Of a stretch of 64,000 nucleotides of DNA, positions 1-8,651 are shown piece after piece; position 1 is the stretch's first letter, and each line of letters starts with the position of its first letter. Under the pieces are notes generated by a model that saw nothing but the letters and a program-made list of their open reading frames with translations, had not been told where the DNA came from and ran no database searches. Both the position numbers and the translations under genes were made by a program. This stretch comes from GWE2-40-63 sp050251815 (GTDB lineage Bacteria > Bacteroidota > Bacteroidia > Bacteroidales > SZUA-534): positions 32,196 through 96,195 of the forward strand of contig JBFWMB010000008.1 in assembly GCA_050251815.1 (NCBI GenBank), read 5' to 3'.

Positions 1-1189
1 GGCTAACTATATCGCGTTTTTCGCGGCGGTATTTTGAACCTTTGCTTTTTCCTTTGGTTGCAGTGAGTCGGGCCAGGGTGTCTTTAATCTGTTTTTGCAC
101 ATCCTCCTCGTTCACCTCTTTTTTAAGTGGTCGCTTTTGTCCTTTTTTAGGCAGCACCGTTTTGGCTTTAGCTGTTTTAGGATTCCGGCTGTCGACTTCG
201 TTCGAAACCTCCACTTTATCTTTTTTAATACGCTTGCGCTTTTTCTTTTTGCGGTCGTCGTCGGCTGAACTTCCTGGCTGTCCCGGACGGCGAGGTTCGG
301 TGGGTAATTCAATTTTACCAACGACTGTCGGACCAGAAAGCCTGTCGACCTTACGCTGAATAAAATTATCATCGGCACTTGTTTTTTCATCAGCGCCTTC
401 TTTTTCAGAAGAATCCCCCGGTTTTCTTACTTTTTCGCGATCTTTGCGTTCTTTTGCTTTCTCTTCTTTCGATTTCCGTGCCGGCCGGGTTTTTTGATTC
501 AGCATCTCCAAATCAATCTTACCAATCACCTTAACATCTTCGAGTTGTTCTATCTGCGTTTTAATTTCTTCGTTAACTTCTTCAGCCTTTTTTTCTGTAG
601 TTACAGGTTTTTCCGGCTCAACAATCTTTTCTTCTTTGGCTGCAACAGGCTCCCTTTTCTTTTCCGGAGCTTTGGTTTCGGGTTTGGGTTCAGGCTTTTC
701 CGGTTTTTTTGTTTCTTCCGCAGCTGGCTTTCCTTTTTTAGCTTCCAAATCGATTTTACCCACAACCTTTACTTTAGGACTTTCAACCGGGGTTGTTTCC
801 ACGGGCTTGGGTTCGGGTTTTGGTTCAGCTTTTACCTGAGGTTTAAGTTCTTTTTCTTTGGGTTTGTGGCTGCTAAGATCTTTAACAATCACTTCTTCAG
901 GTTCATTTTCCGGTTCGTCGTCCGACTCATCAAAATCGGAATCGGCAGATATGGCCTCTTGCCTACCCCGGTGTAATCCCAGCTCTAATTTTTCAGACTC
1001 CTCTTTTACCCTGATGTCGGTACTATACTCCTTAAGTAACATGGAATATACATTTGCGGGTACTTTGCTGTTTGGGTTTGTGTCTAGCTCAATTCCCTTC
1101 TTTTGCAGGAATTCAACCATGGTATTGATCCCAACATTAAGCTCTTTAGCAATTTTACTGAGTCTTTTTACTTGATTGGCGTCTGTCAT
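1..1189 (-). CDS. infB: Translation initiation factor IF-2, N-terminal part (cut by window edge)
   Basis: The reading frame runs off the left edge, so about 396 N-terminal residues are present. It opens MTDANQVKRLSKIAKELNVG, the small IF2_N helical domain, followed by a long charged, low-complexity linker rich in Lys, Glu and Pro. The GTPase core, which binds initiator tRNA and the ribosome, lies outside the window. The linker carries three copies of a V(V/I)GKI(D/E)L motif (near 302-333, 508-540 and 744-779). It is the third gene of rimP-nusA-infB, 58 bases after nusA. Long ORFs on the opposite strand are shadows of the biased linker codons. Identity rests on the N-terminal domain, the linker style and the operon; confidence is high. 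Confidence 0.93.
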   Translation of the reverse strand, partial: MTDANQVKRLSKIAKELNVGINTMVEFLQKKGIELDTNPNSKVPANVYSMLLKEYSTDIRVKEESEKLELGLHRGRQEAISADSDFDESDDEPENEPEEVIVKDLSSHKPKEKELKPQVKAEPKPEPKPVETTPVESPKVKVVGKIDLEAKKGKPAAEETKKPEKPEPKPETKAPEKKREPVAAKEEKIVEPEKPVTTEKKAEEVNEEIKTQIEQLEDVKVIGKIDLEMLNQKTRPARKSKEEKAKERKDREKVRKPGDSSEKEGADEKTSADDNFIQRKVDRLSGPTVVGKIELPTEPRRPGQPGSSADDDRKKKKRKRIKKDKVEVSNEVDSRNPKTAKAKTVLPKKGQKRPLKKEVNEEDVQKQIKDTLARLTATKGKSKGSKYRREKRDIVS

Positions 1190-1247
1190 TTCTTGACCTT
1201 TACTAATTTACTTTGTTAAAAATGAACCTAAAAATCCCTGAACCGGC

Positions 1248-2483
1248 TTAGTCAAATTCAGCTCTTAGGACTCTAATTACCTCATTAATAGTTTCTTCTT
1301 CCAAATCGGTCCGCTTAACCAAATCTTCCATGCTCAAATCAAGAACGCTTTTGGCCGTATCGCAACCGATACCTTTTAATACATCGAGTACCCAACCTTC
1401 AATCTCGTCGGTGAATTCATCCAAATCAACGTCTTCGTCGTCTTCGGTAGTTTCGCGGTACACGTCAATTTCGTAGCCGGTAAGCTGGCTGGCCAGTTTA
1501 ATATTTGACCCCCCTTTACCAATGGCTAGTGAAACCTGATCGGGCATCAAGAAAACATCGGCACGTTTGTCTTCTTCATTCAATTTTATCAAAGAAACTT
1601 TTGCCGGACTTAATGCACGCTGAATATATAGCTGGGTATTGTTTGTAAAGTTAATTACATCGATGTTTTCGTTTTTGAGCTCCCGCACTATGCCGTGAAT
1701 CCTGGAACCTTTCATTCCTACGCAGGCTCCAACAGGGTCAACACGGTCGTCGTAAGATTCAACAGCCACTTTTGCACGTTCACCGGGAATGCGTTTAATG
1801 TTTTTAATGGTGATTAAACCATCAAAAATCTCAGGAACTTCCATTTCGAATAAACGCTCCAGGAAGATTGGGCTGGTTCTGGAAAGAATAATAAGTGGCG
1901 TGCTGTTGCGCATCTCAACACGCAATACAACTGCCCGTACGCTATCTCCTTTTCGGAAGTAATCGGATGGAATTTGCTCGGTTTTTGGCAATATGAGTTC
2001 GTTGCCTTCGTCGTCAACAACCATAATTTCTTTTTTCCAAACCTGATAAACTTCTCCGGTTACAATTTCTCCAATGCGATTTTTGTATTTTCCGTAAATA
2101 TTATCCTTTTCAAGTTCAAGAATTCGTGAGGTTAGGTTTTGCCGAAGTGCTAAAATTGCCCTGCGTCCAAAATCGGCCAGTTTTACTTCATCCGTCACAT
2201 CTTCACCTACCTCATAGTCTGCATCAATCTTTTTGGCTGCAGTAATTGAAATTTGAGTGTTTGGATCTTCAAGATCTTCGTCGGCAACCACTTCACGATT
2301 ACGCCAAATTTCAAAGTCACCTTTATCGATGTTTATAATTACATCAAAATTTTCATCTGTACCGTATCGTTTAACCAAAACACTCCGGAATACATCTTCC
2401 AGAACCCGCATCATGGTTGGGCGATCGATATTTTTCAGTTCTTTAAACTCCGAAAAGGTGTCTATAAGATTCAAGTTTTCCAT
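1248..2483 (-). CDS. nusA: Transcription termination/antitermination factor NusA
   Basis: NusA binds RNA polymerase and nascent RNA and modulates pausing, termination and antitermination. The 411-residue protein shows the expected order: an N-terminal RNAP-binding domain (about 1-125), an S1 domain (about 130-200, beginning IGEIVTGEVYQVWKKEI), then KH domains with DPVGACVGMKGSRI and, further on, SLAIGKGGSNIKLASQLTGY. The acidic tail (residues about 345-411) looks like a single helix-hairpin-helix-like region, so there is no long E. coli-style pair of acidic repeats. The gene sits 21 bases after rimP and upstream of infB, the near-universal order. Confidence 0.97.
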   Translation of the reverse strand: MENLNLIDTFSEFKELKNIDRPTMMRVLEDVFRSVLVKRYGTDENFDVIINIDKGDFEIWRNREVVADEDLEDPNTQISITAAKKIDADYEVGEDVTDEVKLADFGRRAILALRQNLTSRILELEKDNIYGKYKNRIGEIVTGEVYQVWKKEIMVVDDEGNELILPKTEQIPSDYFRKGDSVRAVVLRVEMRNSTPLIILSRTSPIFLERLFEMEVPEIFDGLITIKNIKRIPGERAKVAVESYDDRVDPVGACVGMKGSRIHGIVRELKNENIDVINFTNNTQLYIQRALSPAKVSLIKLNEEDKRADVFLMPDQVSLAIGKGGSNIKLASQLTGYEIDVYRETTEDDEDVDLDEFTDEIEGWVLDVLKGIGCDTAKSVLDLSMEDLVKRTDLEEETINEVIRVLRAEFD

Positions 2484-2504
2484 TTCTTTTATGCTAAACT
2501 TCCG

Positions 2505-2969
2505 TTAAAATATTATTATCTCTTTTACCGATTTTGCCTCAGTAAAACCAATAGTTTTTTCTTTTTCTACCTGCACGGGCCTTTTTGCACCTTCGGGTTT
2601 TTCCTTAACCGAATATCTCAGTGTAAAATTCTCATCGTTCACGCTAAGCAGGTTTCCCTGTAGTTTTTCTCCATTTATAAAAAGAACTTCAATGGTTCGG
2701 CCAATCGCTTTCTGATATTGCCCTATTACTTTAAAGGGATAACCAATGCCGGGAGACGAAACCTCTAACGCAAAATCTTCTGTTTCGCGATCGAGTGAAT
2801 GCTCCACATGTCTGCTTATGGCAACGCACTGATCGATGCTGACTCCCTGAGGAGAATCAACAAAAATACCAATGTTGTTCCTGGCATCTACCTTTATATC
2901 AACCAGAAAAAGATCGGTATCCTGTGTTTTTTCGTTCACTAAGTGTTCAACTGTCTTAACGTCGATCAT
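2505..2969 (-). CDS. rimP: Ribosome maturation factor RimP
   Basis: RimP is needed for late maturation of the 30S subunit. The protein is 154 residues, the normal length. Motifs typical of the family are visible: DLFLVDIKVDARNNIGIFVD followed by a CVAISRHVEHSLDRE segment and LEVSSPGIGYPFK, the conserved VSSPG element. It is the first gene of the rimP-nusA-infB operon. The ATG at 2969 is preceded by a clear promoter (3038-3068) and a terminator-like leader hairpin (2981-3008). Confidence 0.96.
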   Translation of the reverse strand: MIDVKTVEHLVNEKTQDTDLFLVDIKVDARNNIGIFVDSPQGVSIDQCVAISRHVEHSLDRETEDFALEVSSPGIGYPFKVIGQYQKAIGRTIEVLFINGEKLQGNLLSVNDENFTLRYSVKEKPEGAKRPVQVEKEKTIGFTEAKSVKEIIIF

Positions 2970-2980
2970 AACAAATCTCC

Positions 2981-3008
2981 AATAAAACAGGGGACTACAG
3001 GTCCCCTG
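2981..3008 (-). terminator. Terminator-like hairpin (possible attenuator) in rimP leader
   Basis: On the minus strand an 8-bp perfect stem, CAGGGGAC / GTCCCCTG, closes a 5-base loop and is followed by TTTTATT. It lies between the rimP promoter and the rimP ATG, ending about 12-18 bases before the start codon. Its form is that of an intrinsic terminator placed inside a leader. Attenuation is inference. Confidence 0.6.
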
Positions 3009-3037
3009 ATGTGTGCTAACCCCACAATAATTGCCTG

Positions 3038-3068
3038 CAAAAGTAGAAAGAAATATCTGAAGTGCAAA
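3038..3068 (-). promoter_or_regulatory. Promoter of rimP-nusA-infB (Bacteroidota type)
   Basis: Read on the minus strand, TTTG (3065-3068) is followed after 19 bases by TACTTTTG (3038-3045), matching the Bacteroidota -33 TTTG and -7 TAnnTTTG consensus with the usual spacing. Transcription would begin near 3031, giving a leader of about 60 bases that contains the hairpin at 2988-3008. Confidence 0.65.
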
Positions 3069-3189
3069 ATATTACACTGAAAATTAAAGGCTTTCAGTAA
3101 AAATTTGCACCTTTAAGGGCTTGTTACAAAGTGATTTTTTGTTAAAAAAGGGGTAATTCTTTCGGATGACTTGCTGCTTTGTTTTACTT

Positions 3190-3197
3190 TAGCTTTG
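3190..3197 (+). promoter_or_regulatory. Possible -7 box for the HD-domain gene
   Basis: TAGCTTTG matches TAnnTTTG and lies 37 bases before the ATG of the HD gene. No well-spaced TTTG is seen upstream, so support is partial. Confidence 0.3.
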
Positions 3198-3234
3198 ATT
3201 TAATTTAATAAACTGATTTAATGCACGAACGTGA

Positions 3235-4479
3235 ATGAACACACGAAAAATAATAAACGACCCGATTTATGGCTTAATTGAACTGCCTCGCGGCAAGGTT
3301 TTCAATCTAATTGAACACCCCTGGTTTCAACGCTTGCGACGAATCAGACAGTTGGGCCTTACCGAGCTGGTATATCCGGGAGCCCGTCACACCCGGTTTC
3401 ATCATGCTTTAGGTGCCACTTACTTAATTACTATGGCTCTTGATGTACTACGTTCGAAAGGACACATTATAAAAGCCGAAGAAGCTGAAGCGACTATTAC
3501 TGCAATTTTACTTCACGATATTGGACATGGCCCTTTTTCACATGCGCTGGAGCACCAAATGGTAAATGTACGGCATGAACAGCTTTCGCTACTTTTTATG
3601 GAAGCCCTAAATAAACAAATGAATGGAACCCTTGATATGGCTATTGCCATTTTTACCAACCAATACGAAAAAGGGTATTTGCATCAATTGGTTTCAAGCC
3701 AGTTAGATGTGGATCGGTTGGACTACCTGCGTCGTGACAGTTTTTTTACCGGTGTTTCGGAAGGGGTAGTAAGTAGCGACCGGATTATTAAAATGCTCGA
3801 TGTGGTTGACGACCAACTGGTGGTAGAAAAAAAAGGTATATATTCCATTGAAAAATTTTTGATCGCACGCCGCTTAATGTACTGGCAGGTGTATTTACAC
3901 AAAACAGTTCATGCGGCTGAACAATTGGTGCTGAGCATCTTAAAAAGAGCCTCTTTTTTAGCACAACAGGGTATTGATTTGTTTGGAACCCCGGCCATGC
4001 GCTTTTTCCTTTACAATAAAGTTACGCTCAACGATTTTAAAAACCCAGACATAAGAGCTCACGGAAAAAATGTGCTTGAACTGTTTGCTTTGCTCGATGA
4101 TGACGATTTGATTGCTTCCATAAAAGTTTGGGTCAATCATGAGGACCCGGTGCTATCAAGACTTTGTGCCTGTTTTGTGAATCGCACCTTATTTAAAAAC
4201 CTGATTCAGGATAAGCCTTTTGAAAGTGATCAGGTTGCCCGGTTAAAAGAAAAAGTTAGCCAGGCTTATAAAATTCCTTTAGCTGACGCCTCGTATTTTG
4301 TAATTTCTGATACTATCGAAAATAGTGCCTACAAGCAGGAAACTGACAAAATACTGATTAAAGAAAAAGACGGAACAGTAACTGAAATTGTTAACGTTGC
4401 TGACATGTTAAATATCCGCGCCCTTTCGGGAACTGTGAGTAAATACTTTTTGTGTTACCCGAAAGAAATTGTCGTCTGA
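3235..4479 (+). CDS. HD-domain phosphohydrolase (SAMHD1/dGTPase-like)
   Basis: A 414-residue metal-dependent HD-superfamily hydrolase. Visible motifs are RTRFHHALG-like HTRFHHALGATYL (residues 52-64), the HD pair in LLHDIGHGPFSHALE (His94, Asp95) and SSQLDVDRLDYLRRDSFFTG, in which the second Asp group completes the metal site. This arrangement is that of the YdhJ/SAMHD1-like branch related to dNTP triphosphohydrolases; the actual substrate cannot be read from the sequence. It begins 265 bases from divergent rimP and is followed 98 bases later by lpxD, a pairing that I recall as common in Bacteroidota. The start ATGAACACACG gives a sensible N-terminus beginning MNTRKIINDPIYGLIEL. Confidence 0.9.
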   Translation: MNTRKIINDPIYGLIELPRGKVFNLIEHPWFQRLRRIRQLGLTELVYPGARHTRFHHALGATYLITMALDVLRSKGHIIKAEEAEATITAILLHDIGHGPFSHALEHQMVNVRHEQLSLLFMEALNKQMNGTLDMAIAIFTNQYEKGYLHQLVSSQLDVDRLDYLRRDSFFTGVSEGVVSSDRIIKMLDVVDDQLVVEKKGIYSIEKFLIARRLMYWQVYLHKTVHAAEQLVLSILKRASFLAQQGIDLFGTPAMRFFLYNKVTLNDFKNPDIRAHGKNVLELFALLDDDDLIASIKVWVNHEDPVLSRLCACFVNRTLFKNLIQDKPFESDQVARLKEKVSQAYKIPLADASYFVISDTIENSAYKQETDKILIKEKDGTVTEIVNVADMLNIRALSGTVSKYFLCYPKEIVV

Positions 4480-4577
4480 TTTAAAGCATTCACCGGAATA
4501 TTTTGATGTTTCGCCGCAATAACTATGAATTATTTACCATTGTTTTTTAGCTTTGCCACAAATTTTAATCATTCAAT

Positions 4578-5621
4578 ATGGAATTTTCAGCGAATCAGAT
4601 AGCGGGATTTTTAAAAGGTCGTGTAGAAGGGGATGGCGAGGTAAAAGTCAGCAACGTTTCAAAAATTGAAGAGGGAGCAAAAGGCACGCTATCCTTTTTA
4701 GCAAATCCCAAATACACGCATTATATTTACCAAACCCAGGCATCGATAGTGCTGGTTAACAATAGTTTTAAGGTTGAAAAAGCCATCAATACCACGTTAA
4801 TTTATGTTGAAGATGCCTATCAGGCATTTGCTTCGCTGCTTGAGATGGTTGCATCGGCTCTTTTCGAAGAAAAAACCGGAATAGAGCAACCCTGCCATAT
4901 TCACGAAACAGCCAGCTGCGGCGATAATGTTTATGTGGGTGCTTTTGCTTATGTTGGTAAGAATGTAAAAATTGGAAACAACGTAAAAATTTATCCCCAG
5001 GTATATATTGGCGATAACGTTACCATTGGTAACGATGTTACGCTATTTGCCGGAGCAAAAATTTATCACGACTGTATGCTGGGTAATCATGTTACACTCC
5101 ATGCAGGCACTGTTGTTGGTGCCGACGGATTTGGCTTTGCCCCAACCGATACGGCTAATTACAAAAAAATTCCTCAGATTGGGAACGTAATTCTTGAAGA
5201 TTATGTTGAGATTGGCGCCAACAGTACCATCGATCGGGCTACTATGGGTTCAACCATTATCCGTAAAGGTGTTAAGCTTGATAATATGGTACACATTGCA
5301 CACAACGTAGAAGTTGGAGAAAATACCGTTATGGCAGCACAATGCGGGGTTGCCGGCTCAACAAAAATTGGTGCCGACTGTATGTTTGGCGGACAGGTTG
5401 GACTGGCTCCGCACATTAGCATTGCCAAAGGAACAAAACTGGGGGCCAAAAGTGGTGTAAATTCAAGCATAAAAAAAGAAGGTGCAACTATGATTGGAGC
5501 TCCAGTACAGGATTACAGCGAATGGGCCAAATCGTATGTACATTTTCGTAATTTTCCCAAATTAGTTACACGCCTGAATGCTCTGGAAAAAGAGCTGGAA
5601 GAACTTAAGAAAAATAAGTAA
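4578..5621 (+). CDS. lpxD: UDP-3-O-(3-hydroxyacyl)glucosamine N-acyltransferase
   Basis: LpxD adds the second acyl chain to UDP-3-O-acyl-glucosamine, the third step of lipid A synthesis in the cytoplasm. The 347-residue protein has the N-terminal uridine-binding domain (FSANQIAGFLKGRVEGDGEV, and KGTLSFLANPKYTHYIYQT), then about ten left-handed beta-helix hexapeptide repeats (for example KIGNNVKIYPQVYIGDNVTI) from about residue 105 to 310. The conserved HIAHNVEVGENT segment carries the catalytic His region. A short C-terminal helix (LNALEKELEELKKNK) closes the trimer. It indicates a lipid A-containing outer membrane. A terminator follows at 5642. Confidence 0.96.
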   Translation: MEFSANQIAGFLKGRVEGDGEVKVSNVSKIEEGAKGTLSFLANPKYTHYIYQTQASIVLVNNSFKVEKAINTTLIYVEDAYQAFASLLEMVASALFEEKTGIEQPCHIHETASCGDNVYVGAFAYVGKNVKIGNNVKIYPQVYIGDNVTIGNDVTLFAGAKIYHDCMLGNHVTLHAGTVVGADGFGFAPTDTANYKKIPQIGNVILEDYVEIGANSTIDRATMGSTIIRKGVKLDNMVHIAHNVEVGENTVMAAQCGVAGSTKIGADCMFGGQVGLAPHISIAKGTKLGAKSGVNSSIKKEGATMIGAPVQDYSEWAKSYVHFRNFPKLVTRLNALEKELEELKKNK

Positions 5622-5641
5622 TCAAAAATATTTTATTGGTT

Positions 5642-5672
5642 AAAAAGCTATCCTGATTGGATAGCTTTTTTT
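5642..5672. terminator. Bidirectional intrinsic terminator (lpxD / TetR gene)
   Basis: AAAAAGCTATCC pairs with GGATAGCTTTTT around a TGATT loop, with T-runs on both strands. It lies between the convergent lpxD and TetR genes. Confidence 0.8.
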
Positions 5673-5683
5673 AATTTCATTTT

Positions 5684-6283
5684 TCAACATTTACAGATGC
5701 CGAAAAAAAGCACGGGTAATAATTCCTCAACATGCTGATTTAAGACATCGCGATTTTGACTGAGAACCGGCATTTCAAGTCCCTTTACAATGATCAACAG
5801 GGTTTTTGCAGTAGCGTCAATGTTTTCAATACTAAAACTTCCGTTTGCAACGCCATATTCCAGCAGGTTTTGTATTATTTCCAATTCCAATTTGTCGTAC
5901 TTTTCACGTAAAGCCACAGCATTATCGAGCGACAAATACTGACTTTTTCTGAAATCGTACAGGTTTCCCAATCTTTTTATGCCTTCAAGTCTTGATTTTA
6001 TGTATAACGACACCTTTTCGCGGGCATTATCAGTTTTGCCCAGTTCACCAAGAATCTGATCTTTAAGCTCACCTGCTTCCTGATCCAAAACCGCTTTATA
6101 CAATTCCTCTTTGCTGTTAAAGTAATAATAAAGCGAACTTTTTCCCTTTTGTAATTCCTTGGCTATGTCGTCGATGGTTGTTTTCTTAAATCCATATTTG
6201 GTGAAAATATCCCGGGCAACCTTTAATACCTGATTTCGCATACTGTCTTTGGCAACAGCCAAATCATTGCTTTCTGTCTTCAT
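5684..6283 (-). CDS. TetR/AcrR family transcriptional regulator
   Basis: A 199-residue one-component repressor. The N-terminal helix-turn-helix is clear: ARDIFTKYGFKKTTIDDIA followed by KGKSSLYYYFNSKEELYKAV (about residues 22-62). The C-terminal helical ligand domain is not diagnostic of any ligand. The frame could extend upstream to 6352, but I choose the ATG at 6283 because a strong promoter and a palindromic operator lie at 6301-6353 and would otherwise be inside the coding region. The operator on its own promoter suggests autorepression. No neighbouring target gene is obvious; RNase R downstream is transcribed in the same direction but starts its own unit. Confidence 0.9.
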   Translation of the reverse strand: MKTESNDLAVAKDSMRNQVLKVARDIFTKYGFKKTTIDDIAKELQKGKSSLYYYFNSKEELYKAVLDQEAGELKDQILGELGKTDNAREKVSLYIKSRLEGIKRLGNLYDFRKSQYLSLDNAVALREKYDKLELEIIQNLLEYGVANGSFSIENIDATAKTLLIIVKGLEMPVLSQNRDVLNQHVEELLPVLFFGICKC

Positions 6284-6300
6284 AAATATGCTTCCCTTTT

Positions 6301-6325
6301 TTGAACAAACGAATGATTTGTTCAA
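6301..6325. promoter_or_regulatory. Palindromic operator of the TetR regulator
   Basis: A perfect 9-bp inverted repeat, TTGAACAAA / TTTGTTCAA, separated by 7 bases, covers the start of transcription and touches the -7 box of the TetR gene. Size and place fit a TetR-family operator. Binding is inferred. Confidence 0.7.
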
Positions 6326-6353
6326 ATGTAACAAATACCTGATAGGATGCAAA
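6323..6353 (-). promoter_or_regulatory. Promoter of the TetR gene
   Basis: On the minus strand TTTG (6350-6353) is followed after 19 bases by TACATTTG (6323-6330), a full match to the Bacteroidota promoter. Transcription would start near 6316, inside the palindrome. Confidence 0.7.
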
Positions 6354-6471
6354 GCATTCAGTTTCTTTTTTGAATAAGGATTGTTTTACGCCCTAAAATT
6401 AGAATGTAATAATGTGGCAAAAAGCACCTTTCTTTGCTTCTGCACATTTTCGTGAACAACAAAACAACTGC

Positions 6472-8646
6472 TTACACCAGTTCAGGGAAAGGTGCCAACT
6501 CAAAATCGAGTTGTTTTTTTGCCAGATTTGCTGAAACTACCCGAATGGCAATGCTGTCGCCCATGGTAAAGCGTTTTTTATTTCGTTCCCCAATCAAAGC
6601 AAATTCCGCTTCATCGTACTCATAAAAATCGTCGGTAAGCGAGCGAACAGGAATCATGCCCTCACATTTGGTTTCGTTAAGTTCCACATAAATGCCCCAT
6701 TGGGTAACTCCTGAAATAACTCCGCGGTACTCTTTACCCACATTGTCTTTCATAAATTCCACCTGTTTGTATTTTATGGATGAACGCTCGGCAGTAGCTG
6801 CCAATTGTTCCATATCGGATGCGTGCCTGCACATTTCTTCGTACTTTTCCTGAACGGCCGATTTTCCGCCTTTAAGGTATTGTTCCAGCAGCCGATGCAC
6901 CATCATATCGGGATAACGGCGGATGGGTGAGGTAAAATGCGAATAGTAATCGAACGAAAGGCCGTAATGACCCAGGTTTTTGGTTGAATATTCGGCTTTT
7001 GCCATGGTTCTGATGGCCAGGGTTTCAACCACCGTTTGCTCATTTCGTCCCTGAACATTACCCAGCAATTGATTCATAGATTCTGCAATCTTTTTCGGCG
7101 ACTTGGTTTGCACCTGATAACCAAACCTTTTTATAAAGTGGGCAAAAGCATTCAGTTTTTCTTTATTTGGCTCGTCGTGAACGCGGTAAACAAAGGTCTT
7201 TATGGTTTTCTTTCCATCGGGTTTTCCAACAAACTCGGCAACCTGGCGGTTGGCCAGGAGCATAAACTCCTCAACCAGTTGGTTACTTTCTTTGTTTTCC
7301 TTCAGGTAAACGCCAATGGGCCGGGCTTTGTCATCGAGCTGGAATTTAACTTCGCTTCGCTCAAAAGCTATGGAACCCATCTGAAACCTTTTGGCCCGAA
7401 GTTTTTGCGCCATTTGATGCAATACCAGGATTTCCTCTTTCAAATCACCTTCACCGGTTTCAATTACTTCCTGAGCTTCCTCGTAAGTAAAACGTCGGTC
7501 ACTATTTATAATGGTGCGGCCAATCCAAGAGTTTATTACGTGTGCTTCGGCATCGAGTTCTACTACGGTTGAGAAACAAAGTTTGTCTTCGTTCGGCCGC
7601 AGCGAGCAAATAAAGTTCGACAAACGCTCGGGCAACATGGGTACCACCCTGTCAACCAGGTAAACCGAAGTAGCCCGCTCATAAGCTTCTTTCTCAAGCA
7701 CGGTATTTGGCCGTACATAGTGGGTTACATCGGCAATATGAATCCCCACCTCGATGTTTCCATTCTTAAGTTTTTGATATGAAATAGCGTCATCAAAATC
7801 TTTTGCATCAAAAGGGTCGATGGTGAAGGTAGTAATGCTTCTAAAGTCGCGTCGCTGAGCAATTTCTTCCTCGGTAATTTCTTCCGGGATGCGTTCTGCC
7901 GCATCCAATACTTTTTGAGGAAAAGCATAGGGCAAGCCAAACTCGGCTAGTATGGCATGCATTTCCACTTCGTTCTCGCCCGGCATTCCTAAAACCTCAA
8001 CCACTTCGCCAATAGGGTTTTTCTGGTTCTCAGGCCATTCAATAATTTTGGCAATGGCTTTTTGGCCGCTTTTGGCTTTCTTTAACTTGTCAAGCGGAAT
8101 AAAAATATCGAAAGGCATTTGGTTTCGCTCCGGAATCAAAAAAGCAAAATGCTGCGAAACCTCGATGACTCCAACAAAAACCTCACGTTTGCGTTTTAAA
8201 ATTTCAACTACTTCGCCCTCCACGTGATTCCGTTTTTTAAGTGCATACACGTAAACCCGGACCACATCGTCGTGCAGGGCATGATTAAGGTTTTTTGCGG
8301 CCACAAAAACATCACGATCAATCTCATCAGAGACAATATATGCCGAGCCTTTGGCCGTTAAATCAACTTTTCCGGTAATGTAATTGCCGGTAGTTTTCAG
8401 CTTAAATTTTCCGCGATGAATCTCAATCAAATCACCTTTGGCAGCCATTTCAATTAAACAACCGTTTATGAGTTTTCGGGTATTGGCATCGGTAACGTGT
8501 AACAGAGTGGATAACTGTTTGTAATTCAATGAGCGACCCGGATCTTCGTTAAAAACAGATAGAATCTTATTTATCAGGGAGGGTTTGTTAAACGAAGCCT
8601 TCTTGCCTTTCTTCTTCCAGCCTTCTTTGCTTTTCTTTTTCGACAT
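6472..8646 (-). CDS. rnr: Ribonuclease R
   Basis: RNase R is a processive 3'-5' exoribonuclease able to unwind structured RNA. The 724-residue protein has a basic N-terminus (MSKKKSKEGWKKKGKKASF), a winged-helix region (about 25-90), cold-shock-like domains, the RNB catalytic domain with TIDPFDAKDFDDAISY (clustered Asp residues that bind Mg) and HFTSPIRRYPDMMVHR, and a C-terminal S1 domain (KEYRGVISGVTQWGIYVEL). The length is near the family norm. It follows the PAP2-like gene by 5 bases and is probably co-transcribed with it. Confidence 0.96.
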   Translation of the reverse strand: MSKKKSKEGWKKKGKKASFNKPSLINKILSVFNEDPGRSLNYKQLSTLLHVTDANTRKLINGCLIEMAAKGDLIEIHRGKFKLKTTGNYITGKVDLTAKGSAYIVSDEIDRDVFVAAKNLNHALHDDVVRVYVYALKKRNHVEGEVVEILKRKREVFVGVIEVSQHFAFLIPERNQMPFDIFIPLDKLKKAKSGQKAIAKIIEWPENQKNPIGEVVEVLGMPGENEVEMHAILAEFGLPYAFPQKVLDAAERIPEEITEEEIAQRRDFRSITTFTIDPFDAKDFDDAISYQKLKNGNIEVGIHIADVTHYVRPNTVLEKEAYERATSVYLVDRVVPMLPERLSNFICSLRPNEDKLCFSTVVELDAEAHVINSWIGRTIINSDRRFTYEEAQEVIETGEGDLKEEILVLHQMAQKLRAKRFQMGSIAFERSEVKFQLDDKARPIGVYLKENKESNQLVEEFMLLANRQVAEFVGKPDGKKTIKTFVYRVHDEPNKEKLNAFAHFIKRFGYQVQTKSPKKIAESMNQLLGNVQGRNEQTVVETLAIRTMAKAEYSTKNLGHYGLSFDYYSHFTSPIRRYPDMMVHRLLEQYLKGGKSAVQEKYEEMCRHASDMEQLAATAERSSIKYKQVEFMKDNVGKEYRGVISGVTQWGIYVELNETKCEGMIPVRSLTDDFYEYDEAEFALIGERNKKRFTMGDSIAIRVVSANLAKKQLDFELAPFPELV

Positions 8647-8651
8647 AGCGT

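Noticed and set aside
494..976. 160-codon plus-strand ORF opposite infB
   Set aside because: Phe-rich shadow of the Lys/Glu/Pro-rich IF-2 linker.
5684..6352. 222-residue version of the TetR protein starting at 6352
   Set aside because: The extra 23 residues would cover the promoter and operator; the ATG at 6283 fits both regulation and the usual TetR N-terminus.
7036..7572. 178-codon plus-strand ORF opposite rnr
   Set aside because: Lies inside the conserved RNB domain on the other strand; no motif of its own.
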